A stretch of DNA of 34,914 nt from Amycolatopsis sp. (GTDB taxonomy: Bacteria > Actinomycetota > Actinomycetes > Mycobacteriales > Pseudonocardiaceae), in contig NZ_JAODNM010000088.1 of NCBI RefSeq assembly GCF_025464955.1, positions 1 through 34,914 of the forward strand. The letters are read 5' to 3'. The position numbers and the translations under genes were made by a program. Under the pieces are notes generated by a model. It was not told where the DNA came from, did no database searches, and worked only from the letters and a program-made list of their open reading frames with translations. Below, piece by piece: positions 7,764-16,445 of the stretch (its first letter is position 1; each line of letters starts with the position of its first letter).

Positions 7764-9541
7764 CCACCATCGGCGGCCGGGCCGTGCGGATCGGCAACTG
7801 CTCGGGCTTCTACGGCGACCGGCTCCAGGCCGCACGCGAGATGGTCGAGGGCGGCCCGATCGACGTGCTCACCGGCGACTACCTGGCCGAGCTGACCATG
7901 CTGATCCTGTGGAAGGCCAGGCAAAAGGACCCGGGGGCCGGGTACGCGAAGACTTTCCTCACCCAGATCGAACAGGTGCTGGGGACCTGCCTTGACCGCG
8001 GCATCCGGATCGTGTCCAACGCCGGCGGACTCAACCCTGCCGGGCTCGCCGCGGAACTCGCCGCGCTGGCGGAGCGGCTTGGCCTGCACCCGCGTATTGC
8101 CTACGTCGACGGCGACGACCTCGTCGACCGGCTCGGCGAACTGCAGGCCGCCGGGCACGCGTTCGCCCACCTCGACACCGGCCGGAAGCTCGCCGACGCC
8201 GGGGTGCGGCCGGTGTCGGCCAACGCCTACCTGGGCGCCTGGGGGATCACCGAGGCGTTGCGGGCGGACGCCGACCTCGTCGTCACCGGCCGCGTCACCG
8301 ACGCCTCGGTGGTGGTCGGCCCCGCCGCGTGGTGGCACGGCTGGAGCCGGGAAGACGTGGACATCCACGACAAGATCGCCGGCGCGATGGCGGCCGGCCA
8401 CGTCATCGAGTGCGGCCCCCAAGCGACGGGCGGCAACTACGCGTTCTTCGAGGAGGTCACCGACCGCCGGTACCCGGGCTTCCCGATCGCCGAGGTCGAC
8501 GCCGACGGATCGAGCGTGATCACCAAGCACGAGGGCACCGGCGGCCTGGTGTCGGTCGGCACCGTGACCGCCCAGCTCCTCTACGAGATCGCCGAGCCGG
8601 CGTACCTCGGGCCCGACGCCGTCGCCCACTTCGACACCCTCGAGCTGGCGCAGGACGGCGAGCACCGTGTCCGCATCCGCGGCGCGCGCGGGAGTGCCCC
8701 GACCGACCAGCTCAAGGTCGCGCTCAACTACGAGGGCGGGTACCGCAACACGATGACCCTCGTGCTCACCGGCAACCGGATCGAGGAGAAGGCGGCCTGG
8801 GCCTCGCAGCAACTGACCGAACTGCTGGGCGGGCGGGACCGGTTCGCCGAGTTCGACTTACAGCTGCTGCGGTTCGACCACCCCGACGCCGCCACCAACG
8901 CCGAGGCCACCGCGCACCTCCGGGTCACCGTGAAGGATCCGGACCGGCGCAAGGTCGGGCGGGCGTTCTCCAACACCACCATGGAGCTCGCGCTCGGCGG
9001 CTACCCCGGTTTCCACACCACGACGCCACCGTCGGCGGAAAGTGCCTACGGCGTCTACTGGCCGACCCTGATCCCCGCCGACGAGGTCGCGCACCGGGTC
9101 ACGCTGCCGGACGGCGACGTCCGGACCATCCCGCACAGCGCGGTCACCGGCTCCGCTCCGGAACCCGTGACGTCACGGGCGCACCTCGCGCCGGTCGGCG
9201 GTCCCACGCGGCGGCTGCCGTTCGGCACGATCGCGGGAGCGCGGTCCGGCGACAAAGGCGGCAACGCCAACATCGGCGTGTGGACCCGCACCGATGACGA
9301 GTACGCCTGGCTGCGCTGGTATCTCTCCGTCGAGCGGGTCCGGGAACTGCTTCCGGAGGCCGTCGATCTGCAGGTATACCGCCACGAGTTGCCGAACCTG
9401 CGCGCGGTCAACATCGTGGTCGTGGGCATCCTCGGCGCGGGGGTCGCCTCGGCGACGCGCCCCGACCCCCAGGCGAAAGGGCTCGGCGAGTACCTACGCA
9501 GCAGGCTCGTCGATATCCCGGAGAGTCTGCTGACTGGATAG
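7760..9541 (+). CDS. AtuA-like DUF1446 family protein
   Basis: This 593-residue protein starts at GTG 7760 behind a strong AGGAGGAG (7748-7755). The N-terminal part has IGNCSGFYGDRL, DVLTGDYLAELTM and VVTGRVTDASVVVGPAAW, typical of DUF1446. The C-terminal about 110 residues, starting near the GARSGDKGGNANIGV segment, form the small AtuA-like domain. AtuA belongs to the Pseudomonas acyclic terpene utilisation cluster, but its reaction is not established. It is the best marker that this operon handles an isoprenoid or related branched acid. A leucine operon would not need it. Confidence 0.88.
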   Translation: MTTIGGRAVRIGNCSGFYGDRLQAAREMVEGGPIDVLTGDYLAELTMLILWKARQKDPGAGYAKTFLTQIEQVLGTCLDRGIRIVSNAGGLNPAGLAAELAALAERLGLHPRIAYVDGDDLVDRLGELQAAGHAFAHLDTGRKLADAGVRPVSANAYLGAWGITEALRADADLVVTGRVTDASVVVGPAAWWHGWSREDVDIHDKIAGAMAAGHVIECGPQATGGNYAFFEEVTDRRYPGFPIAEVDADGSSVITKHEGTGGLVSVGTVTAQLLYEIAEPAYLGPDAVAHFDTLELAQDGEHRVRIRGARGSAPTDQLKVALNYEGGYRNTMTLVLTGNRIEEKAAWASQQLTELLGGRDRFAEFDLQLLRFDHPDAATNAEATAHLRVTVKDPDRRKVGRAFSNTTMELALGGYPGFHTTTPPSAESAYGVYWPTLIPADEVAHRVTLPDGDVRTIPHSAVTGSAPEPVTSRAHLAPVGGPTRRLPFGTIAGARSGDKGGNANIGVWTRTDDEYAWLRWYLSVERVRELLPEAVDLQVYRHELPNLRAVNIVVVGILGAGVASATRPDPQAKGLGEYLRSRLVDIPESLLTG

Positions 9542-9562
9542 TGCATCGCTGTTCACTTGTAG

Positions 9563-9613
9563 TGGTCAGTAATCTGCATGAAGTTGGTCAAGATGTGAAT
9601 GGTCAGTAACTCG
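9563..9613. promoter_or_regulatory. Putative regulatory spacer with TGGTCA repeats and a degenerate operator
   Basis: The 138-base gap before the next ligase is the largest in the catabolic cluster. TGGTCAGTAA occurs at 9563-9572 and 9600-9609, with another TGGTCA at 9585-9590. A weak copy of the TetR-like motif (TGTGAAT-N7-AACTCG, 9594-9613) matches 10 of the 13 defined positions. It probably marks a second promoter. No clear -10/-35 pair was identified. Confidence 0.35.
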
Positions 9614-9679
9614 GTCTTGCCAGCAGGCCCGCCGGGTTGGGATGCTGTCTGGTATCAGGCATGCGGCAAGGAGGCTGAT

Positions 9680-11353
9680 GTGGACCTGGAACCGAAGATC
9701 GACGTGAGTACGCTGCGCGGTCGCCGGGCGATCAACCGGTGGGAGCGAACCTCCGTCGGCGACGTGTTCGAACGCCTGACGTGGAGCTATCCCGACAAGG
9801 TCGCCATCAGCGGACGCACCGGCGCCTACGGCGAGGAACGCTTCGCCTCGGTCACCTATCGGCAGGCGGACGAGATCGCGAACCAGCTCGCGCACGCGCT
9901 GGCCGGACGCGGGCTCGTGCCCGGCGACCGGGTCGTCCTGTTCTGCGAGAACTCCGTCGAGGCGTACCTGGCGAAGATCGGCATCGCGAAGGCCGGAATG
10001 GTCGCCATGCCCGTGAACCCCGCGCTGGCCACGGACGTGTTGGAGTACCTGGTCGGGCAGGCAGCGCCGGCGGCGGCGATCGTCGACGCCGAGCTGTGGC
10101 CACGCGCCGAAGAGGCGTTCACCAAGACCGGACTTCCGATCGCGGCGACGATCACCATCGGCGGCGAGGCCGTCGCCGGGAGCCCGACCTTCGGCGAGCT
10201 CCTCACGGCGCAGCCGATCACCGAGCCGGACGTCGAGATCCACGGCGACGACATCTGGCAGCTGCTCTACACCTCGGGCACGACGGCCATGCCCAAAGGG
10301 GTCATGACATCCCACACCGCCAGCCACCTGGCGGCACTGAACTTCGCGGTTTCGCTCACTCGAGGGCTCCAGGTGGAGACCGAGCTGAAGGTGATGACCT
10401 ACCTGCCGATGATCTACCACGTCGGTGACCAGATCTTCACGCTGTCGGCGTTTCTCGCCGGGGGGTCGCTGGTTCTGGGGCGCCGCCCGGTGGCCGCCGA
10501 CGTCGCCACCGCGATCGGGGAAGAGCGCGCGACCGCGCTGTGGGCCGGCTCGCCGCAGTTCGTCGCCGCCATGACGGCCGAGGCGGAGAAGGACGGGCTG
10601 GATCTGTCGAGCCTGACCGTCCTGGTCTATGGCTGGGGCGCGCTCGCCCCGGCTGTTTACGAGACCCTGCAACGGAAAGCGCCCGGACTGGTGGTACTGG
10701 GCATCTTCGGGCAGACCGAGGCGATCGCGTGCCATCGGTTCTGGCCGGCGAAGTGGCCGGAGGTCTACGAACGCACCGCGCCCGCGCTGAACTACGTCGG
10801 CGTGCCCAGCCCGCTGCTGGCCTCGGACGTCGTCGACGAGGACGGGGAATCCCTGCTCGACAAGCCGCAGACCCCGGGTGAAGCGGTCTACCGCAGCCCG
10901 GTCGTCACCGCCGGGTACTACCTCAACGAGGAGGCGACGAGGGAGGCTTTCCGCGGCGGCTGGTTCCACTCCGGAGACAGCGCCGTGGTGGATGCCGACG
11001 GCCTGCGGGTGATGGTCGACCGCTTCAAGGACATCGTGAAGTCGGGTGGTGAAAACGTGTCCAGCCTGCGCGTGGAGGCGGTGCTGTACGGCCATCCCGC
11101 CGTCGAAAAGGCTGCCGTGATCGGTCTGCCGCACGAGCACTGGGGCGAGGCCGTGACGGCCGTCGTGGTGCTTCGGCCCGGCGCCGAGGCGGACGCGGCG
11201 GCGATCATCGCGCACTGCCGCGCGGCACTCGGCGGCTACGAGACGCCGAAGGCGGTGGTGTTCGTGGACACCATGCCCGAGACGGTCGGGGGCAAGATCC
11301 TGAAGTACAAGCTCCGCCTGCGCCACGCGGACTTGTTCGGCGAGCAGGGCTGA
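9680..11353 (+). CDS. AMP-dependent acyl-CoA synthetase/ligase
   Basis: The 557-residue ANL-superfamily enzyme would activate a carboxylic acid with ATP and CoA. The GTG start at 9680 has AAGGAGG five bases upstream; in-frame sequence further upstream is not convincing. Motifs are LLYTSGTTAMPKGV (phosphate loop, with TAMPKG where TGxPKG is usual), GWFHSGDSAVVDADG, DRFKDIVKSGGENVS, and the C-terminal catalytic Lys in GGKILKYKL (about residue 539). It is probably the entry step (AtuH-like) that makes the acyl-CoA for the dehydrogenase. Substrate size cannot be told from motifs. Confidence 0.88.
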   Translation: MDLEPKIDVSTLRGRRAINRWERTSVGDVFERLTWSYPDKVAISGRTGAYGEERFASVTYRQADEIANQLAHALAGRGLVPGDRVVLFCENSVEAYLAKIGIAKAGMVAMPVNPALATDVLEYLVGQAAPAAAIVDAELWPRAEEAFTKTGLPIAATITIGGEAVAGSPTFGELLTAQPITEPDVEIHGDDIWQLLYTSGTTAMPKGVMTSHTASHLAALNFAVSLTRGLQVETELKVMTYLPMIYHVGDQIFTLSAFLAGGSLVLGRRPVAADVATAIGEERATALWAGSPQFVAAMTAEAEKDGLDLSSLTVLVYGWGALAPAVYETLQRKAPGLVVLGIFGQTEAIACHRFWPAKWPEVYERTAPALNYVGVPSPLLASDVVDEDGESLLDKPQTPGEAVYRSPVVTAGYYLNEEATREAFRGGWFHSGDSAVVDADGLRVMVDRFKDIVKSGGENVSSLRVEAVLYGHPAVEKAAVIGLPHEHWGEAVTAVVVLRPGAEADAAAIIAHCRAALGGYETPKAVVFVDTMPETVGGKILKYKLRLRHADLFGEQG

Positions 11354-11383
11354 CCGGCTATTACGACGAGGAGTGATCCCGAC

Positions 11384-13276
11384 TTGCGTGGCTACGACGA
11401 CGTCTTCACGGAGAGTGTGGCGGACCGCGAGGCGTTCTGGCTCGAGGCAGCCAAAGCCCTGGACTGGCACCGCGCCCCGAGCCAGGCGCTCGACGACACC
11501 GAGCGGCCGTTCTACCGGTGGTTCCCCGACGGCGAGCTGAACGTCGCGTACAACGCCCTGGACCGGCACGTTGCCGCCGGCCGGGGCGAACAGGCCGCGC
11601 TGAGCTACGACTCACCTGTCACCGGAACCCGCCGCACCTACACCTACGCCGAGCTGACCAACGAGGTCGCCCTGTTCGCCGGGGTGCTCCGCGATCTCGG
11701 AGTGGGCGTGGGGGACCGGGTCGTGGTGTACCTGCCGATGGTCCCCGAAGCCGTGATCGCCATGCTCGCGTGCGCGCGGCTCGGCGCGGTGCACTCGGTC
11801 GTGTTCGGCGGGTTCGCCGCGAACGAGTTGGCCCTGCGCATCGAAGACGCCTTGCCGAAGGTGGTCGTCTCGGCGTCCTGCGGGATCGAAGGCAGCCGGG
11901 TCATCGAGTACAAGCCGTTGCTGGATCGGGCGATCGGGCTCTCCGCACACAAGCCCGGCAAGCGGGTGATCCTGCAGCGGCCGGAGGCGGAAGCCGCCAT
12001 GGGGCCCGACGACGTCGACTGGGCCGACGCCGTGGCGTCCGCGGTGCCGGCCGATCCGGTCCCCGTGAAGAGCACGGACCCCCTCTACGTGCTGTATACC
12101 TCCGGAACCACGGGCAAGCCCAAAGGTGTGGTCCGGGACTGCGGCGGGTACGCCACCGCGCTCGCGTGGTCGATGCCCAACGTGTACGACGTCGGCCCGG
12201 GACAGACGATCTTCACCGCTTCCGACGTCGGCTGGGTCGTCGGTCACTCCTACATCGTCTATGCGCCCCTGCTGGTCGGAGCCACGACGGTGCTCTACGA
12301 GGGCAAGCCCGTCGGCACGCCGGACGCGGGGCAGTTCTGGCGGGTCTGCGCCGAGTACGGCGTGCGATCGCTGTTCACCGCGCCCACCGCGTTCCGGGCG
12401 CTGAAGAAGGAGGACCCGCGCGGCGAGTACACCCGCGGCTACGACCTGTCCGGGTTGAAGTACCTGTTCCTCGCGGGCGAGCGGCTCGACCCGGAGACCT
12501 ACCACTGGGCCACCGAGCTGCTGGGCATTCCGGTGATCGACCACTGGTGGCAGACGGAGACCGGCTGGCCGATCGTGGCCAACCCGGTCGGCATCGAGCT
12601 GGTGCCGATCAAGCCCGGTTCGCCGACGAAACCCTTGCCGGGCTGGGATGTCCAGGTGCTGGGTGCGAACGGCGTGCCCATGCCCGCGGGGGAGGACGGC
12701 GCGATCGTGATCAAGCTGCCGCTGCCACCGGGCGCCTTCCGCACCCTGTGGAACGACGACGAGCGCTTCGTCGAGTCCTACCTGTCGGCGTTCGACGGCT
12801 ACTACCTCACCGGGGACGGGGGACGGATCGACGAGGACGGCTACGTGTTCGTCATGGGGCGCACCGACGACGTCATCAACGTCGCCGGGCACCGCCTGTC
12901 CACCGGCTCGATGGAGGAGGTACTGGCCGCGCACCCCGACGTCGCCGAATGCGCGGTGATCGGCGTGGCGGACGCGCTGAAGGGGCAGGTCCCGCGCGGG
13001 TTCGTGGTCCTCAAGGCCGGGATCGACGCCACCGCGGAGGGCTATGCCGCCGGGCTGCGCGGCGAGCTGGTGCGGATGGTGCGCGACCAGGTCGGGGCGG
13101 TGGCGTCGCTGAAGGAGGTCGCCGTCGTGCCGGCCCTGCCCAAGACCCGCTCGGGCAAGATCCTGCGCAAGACGATGCGCGGGATCGCCGACGGCCTGGA
13201 CGAGCCGGTGCCCTCCACCATCGAGGACGCGAGCGTGCTCGACACCCTGCGCACCGTTCTCCGCGGGGACCGCTGA
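11384..13276 (+). CDS. Acetyl/propionyl-CoA synthetase-like acyl-CoA ligase (PrpE/ACSS3 type)
   Basis: The 630-residue protein starts at TTG 11384 with GAGGAG ten bases upstream. The N-terminus (FTESVADREAFWLEAA) has the ACS_N pattern, which supports the rare start codon. Motifs: VLYTSGTTGKPKGVVRD, DHWWQTETGWPI, YLTGDGGRIDEDGYVFVMGRTDDVINVAGHR, and the catalytic Lys at about 592 in RSGKILRK, a site acetylated by Pat-type enzymes in relatives. It resembles short-chain synthetases (propionyl-CoA type). In this cluster it may recapture propionate or acetate, or activate a short branched acid. It overlaps the next gene by one base (TGATG). Confidence 0.9.
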   Translation: MRGYDDVFTESVADREAFWLEAAKALDWHRAPSQALDDTERPFYRWFPDGELNVAYNALDRHVAAGRGEQAALSYDSPVTGTRRTYTYAELTNEVALFAGVLRDLGVGVGDRVVVYLPMVPEAVIAMLACARLGAVHSVVFGGFAANELALRIEDALPKVVVSASCGIEGSRVIEYKPLLDRAIGLSAHKPGKRVILQRPEAEAAMGPDDVDWADAVASAVPADPVPVKSTDPLYVLYTSGTTGKPKGVVRDCGGYATALAWSMPNVYDVGPGQTIFTASDVGWVVGHSYIVYAPLLVGATTVLYEGKPVGTPDAGQFWRVCAEYGVRSLFTAPTAFRALKKEDPRGEYTRGYDLSGLKYLFLAGERLDPETYHWATELLGIPVIDHWWQTETGWPIVANPVGIELVPIKPGSPTKPLPGWDVQVLGANGVPMPAGEDGAIVIKLPLPPGAFRTLWNDDERFVESYLSAFDGYYLTGDGGRIDEDGYVFVMGRTDDVINVAGHRLSTGSMEEVLAAHPDVAECAVIGVADALKGQVPRGFVVLKAGIDATAEGYAAGLRGELVRMVRDQVGAVASLKEVAVVPALPKTRSGKILRKTMRGIADGLDEPVPSTIEDASVLDTLRTVLRGDR

Positions 13277-14046
13277 TGGGCTCGCTGGTCGACCTCGTTG
13301 TCCGGGACTCGATCGCGATCGTGCGGCTCGACCGGCCGGACAGTCTCAACGCCTTGTCCGACGAGCTGCTGGGTGACCTCGAGACGGTCCTTGACCGCGT
13401 CGACGTCGAGAGCGGCTGCCGCGCGATCGTCATCACCGGCAACGGGCGCGCGTTCTGCGCCGGTGCGGACCTGCGGCAGCTGCTCAGCCGTTTGGAGACC
13501 GGGCAGGAGGGGATACTGTCGTTCGTACGGCGGGCCGGGCAGGTGTTCAGCAGGCTCGAAAACTCGCCGCTACCGGTCGTCGCCGCGGTGAACGGGCCGG
13601 CTGTCGCCGGCGGGTTCGAGCTGGTGCTGGCCGCCGACGTCGTGGTCGCGGCCGAAGGGGCGCTGCTCGGAGACGGACACGTCCGTTACGGCATGCTTCC
13701 GGGCGGCGGCGGGGCGGTGCGGCTCGAACGCAAGGTCCCGGCCAACGTCGCCCGACGTCTGCTGCTCACCGGCGATCTCGAGCCGGCAGAACGGTTCTGT
13801 GAGTGGGGACTGGTCGACGAAGTGGTGCCGGCCGAACGGCTTCTCGACCGCGCGTTGGATCTCGCCCGACGGATTGCCTCCGGGAGCGCGCTCGGCCTGG
13901 CCGAGATCAAGCGGGTGGCGAACGCCGGATGGGACCTGCCGATCGCCGAGGCGCTGGCACTGGAGTTCGACGCCTTCGCCGCCTACCTCGACTCCCGCGA
14001 CCTCCGAGAAGGCCTGACCGCCTTCCGGGAGCGACCCCGCAGGTAG
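13276..14046 (+). CDS. Crotonase-fold protein lacking the hydratase glutamates
   Basis: The 256-residue protein has the crotonase oxyanion segments (AFCAGADL and GPAVAGGFEL). In the region that normally carries the two catalytic glutamates it reads GDGHVRYG and VARRLLLTG, giving His and Arg instead. A standard hydratase is therefore unlikely; isomerase, hydrolase or other crotonase chemistry is possible. ATG 13276 overlaps the preceding stop (TGATG). It is the last gene of the cluster before a large hairpin and the convergent tetR. Confidence 0.85.
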   Translation: MGSLVDLVVRDSIAIVRLDRPDSLNALSDELLGDLETVLDRVDVESGCRAIVITGNGRAFCAGADLRQLLSRLETGQEGILSFVRRAGQVFSRLENSPLPVVAAVNGPAVAGGFELVLAADVVVAAEGALLGDGHVRYGMLPGGGGAVRLERKVPANVARRLLLTGDLEPAERFCEWGLVDEVVPAERLLDRALDLARRIASGSALGLAEIKRVANAGWDLPIAEALALEFDAFAAYLDSRDLREGLTAFRERPRR

Positions 14047-14049
14047 CCG

Positions 14050-14122
14050 CTCGTGAGTGTTCCGGCCTGCCCGGGTGCGGGTGTCCCGCAGGACACCCGC
14101 ACGCGGCTGGAACACTCACGAG
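14050..14122. terminator. Nested inverted repeat, likely bidirectional terminator
   Basis: Outer arms CTCGTGAGTGTTCC (14050-14063) and GGAACACTCACGAG (14109-14122) are perfect 14-mers. An inner perfect 10-bp hairpin (14077-14086 with 14091-14100, loop CGCA) is nested within. It lies between the convergent crotonase and tetR genes, so it suits termination from both sides. There is no T-tract. The core CACTCACGAG recurs in the hairpin at 34080-34134, suggesting a dispersed repeat. Confidence 0.7.
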
Positions 14123-14128
14123 TCCTGG

Positions 14129-14761
14129 TCATGCCCCCTGCTCGTCGCGCCATTCCGTGCCTGCTCCTGCCTCCGCGCCCGCCTCGACGCCCAGGCAGGC
14201 GTGGGCCGCGTTGGTCAGCAGGTTCGCCAGCTGCGGCACCGGCAGGCCCGAGTTGAAGAACAGGATGGACTGGATACTGCCGATCGCCGCGTGGACGAGC
14301 ACCCGGACCTCGCCGTCGGCCAGATCAGGTCGCAACGGTGCGACCGCCGCGACCCATTCCTCGATGTAGTGGCGCTGTGCTCGGCGCAGACGGCGGAGGT
14401 CGTTCTCGGGGAGGTTACGGGCTTCGCGGTGGTACACCTGCAGGATCCGGCGGTCGTGAATGGCCACTCGCACGTGGTTGCGGACCAGATCGCTCACCGC
14501 GCTCCGGTCGTCGCCCGCTTCGTCCACGATCGACGAGGCGGCGGCCGAGAGCTGGTCCATGACCTGTTCGAGCACCTCGGCGAGAATCGCGGATTTGCTG
14601 CCGAAGTGCCGGTATATCCCGGATCCCACGATGCCCGAGGCCTGGCCGATGTCAGCCATGCCAACGGTGTGGTAGCCGTTTCGCGAGATCAGCTCGGCCG
14701 CCGCGGTCAGGATGCGGGCCTTGCGGGTGGGATCGCGCCGAGGCCGTTGCGCATCCTTCAC
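14129..14761 (-). CDS. TetR-family transcriptional regulator, probable cluster repressor
   Basis: The 210-residue protein has an N-terminal TetR helix-turn-helix (ARILTAAAELISRNGYHTVGMADIGQ, then SGIYRHFGSKSAIL) and a helical ligand domain. It is convergent with the catabolic operon and divergent from the secreted hydrolase. The operator-like AGTGAAT-N7-CACTAG sits in the spacer with the hydrolase and again before the acyl-CoA dehydrogenase. By analogy with AtuR or KstR/FadR-type regulators, an acyl-CoA intermediate is the likely inducer. DNA binding and ligand are inferred. Confidence 0.9.
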   Translation of the reverse strand: MKDAQRPRRDPTRKARILTAAAELISRNGYHTVGMADIGQASGIVGSGIYRHFGSKSAILAEVLEQVMDQLSAAASSIVDEAGDDRSAVSDLVRNHVRVAIHDRRILQVYHREARNLPENDLRRLRRAQRHYIEEWVAAVAPLRPDLADGEVRVLVHAAIGSIQSILFFNSGLPVPQLANLLTNAAHACLGVEAGAEAGAGTEWRDEQGA

Positions 14762-14906
14762 CGGTACCTCCCTGGACGGTTGTGAAAGCCGATCGTACCC
14801 CGAGGCTGGCCGCCGGACGTCACCGTGCGTCCGGTTTCCCCGCGCTGTGGACGAGAAATGACCCGATCACGTGAAGGCGCGGTGAGTGTCGGCGTGGTAT
14901 CGTCCG

Positions 14907-14936
14907 CTAGCGAGTGAATGACAGTTCACTAGCTAG
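14907..14936. promoter_or_regulatory. Palindromic TetR-type operator before the secreted hydrolase
   Basis: CTAGCGAGTGAA (14907-14918) and TTCACTAGCTAG (14925-14936) form a 12-bp inverted repeat with one mismatch around TGACAG. The embedded AGTGAAT-N7-CACTAG (14913-14932) is the same as at 1315-1334. It lies 86 bases before the chosen hydrolase start. A further inverted repeat, TAAACCC/GGGTTTA (14955-14961 and 14975-14981), follows in the leader. Confidence 0.6.
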
Positions 14937-15021
14937 CGAGAGCTTCACCGCCCGTAAACCCCGCTTAACAGGCTGGGTTTAGTGAGGCTGCCCCTGTTGC
15001 AGGATGACAATGAGGTCGACC

Positions 15022-16362
15022 ATGACTCTGAAAAAGAACCGTCATTCACTATCGCGGCCGCGCTCCTGGCGCGTGGCTGTCCTGCTTGCCGGTGTGCTCC
15101 TCGTCGCGGGGAACGCCGCGATCCCGGCGTCGGCGGCGGGAACTGCTGCCACCGACTGCAAGAACGTCACGGTGCCGGTGACGGCGGCAGGCCAGGCCGC
15201 CACGATCGCCGGCACCCTGTGTACTCCGCCCGGGGCCACCACCGTGCAAATCCTCATTCACGGCTGGTCCTACTCGCGGTACTACTGGGATATCCCCTAT
15301 CAGCCGGACACCTACTCCTACGTGCGTGCGGCGAACAAGCGCGGCTACGCCACGCTCGACATCGACCGGCTCGGCGATGGCCAGTCCACCCACCCGCTCA
15401 GCGCCTTCGACAACTTCTACGCCGATGTCAGCACTGTCCACCAGGTCATCACGGCCCTGCGTGACGGCAGGCTCGGCACCGGGTTCGGGAAGGTGATCGA
15501 GGTCGGCCACAGCCTGGGCGGCATCGTCACCATGACCGAAGCGGGCCTCTACAAGGACGTCGACGCGATCATGCCGACCGCGATCGCGCACTCCCTCAAC
15601 TACACCAACGTCGTCACCAAGATCATCGCCGACGACTACCCGTCGGTCCTCGATCCGAAGTTCACCGCCGCCGGCCTCGATCCCGCCTACCTGACCAGCT
15701 ATCCCGGCACGCGGGGCGGGTTCTACCTCGACGGTCCGTCCGCCACCGACCCCGGTGTGGTCGCGAAGGACGAACAGCTGAAGGAAACCGGCAACCTCGT
15801 CGAACTGGCGACGCTGGCGGCGTACAACGTGCTCAACGTGGACCGGACGCTCAACATCCCCGTTCTCACGGTCGTCGGTCAGCACGACCCCTTCATCTGC
15901 GGGCTGCTCGGCCCCAGCTGCTCCGACTCCCAGGCACTGGCCGCCTTCGAGCGCCCCTTCTACGGTCCGAACGCGACAGTCGTCGGTGACGTGGTACCGA
16001 ACACCGCGCACGACCTGCAGCTGGAAAAGAGCGCGCCGGAGAGCAACGCGACGATGCTCGACTTCGCCGACAAGTACGTCGGAGCGGGGAATGCCGTGCG
16101 GAACACGGCGCCTGGTGCCGCCGCACCGGTCCCCGCGCCGCCGAACCCCGCACCGAGTCTGGCGGCGAAGCTCGTCAACGCCGTGGTCGCGCAGGCAGTC
16201 GTCCCCGCGATCACTTTGCTTCAGCAGGCCAGCAACGTGGTGCCGGGACTCGGTGACAACCAGGATCCGATCCCGGGCATGTCCGCGGCCCTGTCCACCA
16301 TCGGGAACCTGACCGATTCGTTGGTGGGGACCTTCCCGGAGGGAGTGATCGCCGGGAGCTGA
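15022..16362 (+). CDS. Secreted alpha/beta hydrolase (lipase/esterase-like)
   Basis: This 446-residue protein has a Sec-type signal peptide: a basic N-terminus (MTLKKNRHS), a hydrophobic core (VAVLLAGVLLVAG) and an ASA-A site near residue 38. The fold motifs fit a serine hydrolase: GHSLG with Ser164, Asp289 in GQHDP, and His330 in NTAHD. I chose ATG 15022 because GAGG lies six bases upstream; in-frame ATGs at 15004 and 15010 are alternatives. A proline-rich linker (PVPAPPNPAPS) precedes a C-terminal helical tail. The operator shared with the acyl-CoA cluster suggests that it releases an acid or alcohol outside the cell for that pathway. A strong terminator follows. Confidence 0.85.
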   Translation: MTLKKNRHSLSRPRSWRVAVLLAGVLLVAGNAAIPASAAGTAATDCKNVTVPVTAAGQAATIAGTLCTPPGATTVQILIHGWSYSRYYWDIPYQPDTYSYVRAANKRGYATLDIDRLGDGQSTHPLSAFDNFYADVSTVHQVITALRDGRLGTGFGKVIEVGHSLGGIVTMTEAGLYKDVDAIMPTAIAHSLNYTNVVTKIIADDYPSVLDPKFTAAGLDPAYLTSYPGTRGGFYLDGPSATDPGVVAKDEQLKETGNLVELATLAAYNVLNVDRTLNIPVLTVVGQHDPFICGLLGPSCSDSQALAAFERPFYGPNATVVGDVVPNTAHDLQLEKSAPESNATMLDFADKYVGAGNAVRNTAPGAAAPVPAPPNPAPSLAAKLVNAVVAQAVVPAITLLQQASNVVPGLGDNQDPIPGMSAALSTIGNLTDSLVGTFPEGVIAGS

Positions 16363-16409
16363 GCGGTGTGGACCCGCGCGCCGCGATGGCGGCGCGCGGG
16401 TCCACCGCT
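16362..16409. terminator. Strong GC hairpin, probable bidirectional terminator
   Basis: GTGGACCCGCGCGCCGC (16368-16384) pairs perfectly with 16389-16405 around the loop GATG. Flanking AGCGGT/CGCT extends the stem with a two-base bulge. It begins at the stop codon of the secreted hydrolase and faces the end of the convergent glycine-rich gene. Confidence 0.75.
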
Positions 16410-16445
16410 GAACCTGGACGCTCGGCGGATCTTCTTACGTGTCGG

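Noticed and set aside
11518..13275. Long plus-strand frame continuous with the second crotonase gene
   Set aside because: Upstream of ATG 13276 it overlaps the acyl-CoA synthetase in another frame and is Arg/Gly-rich nonsense.
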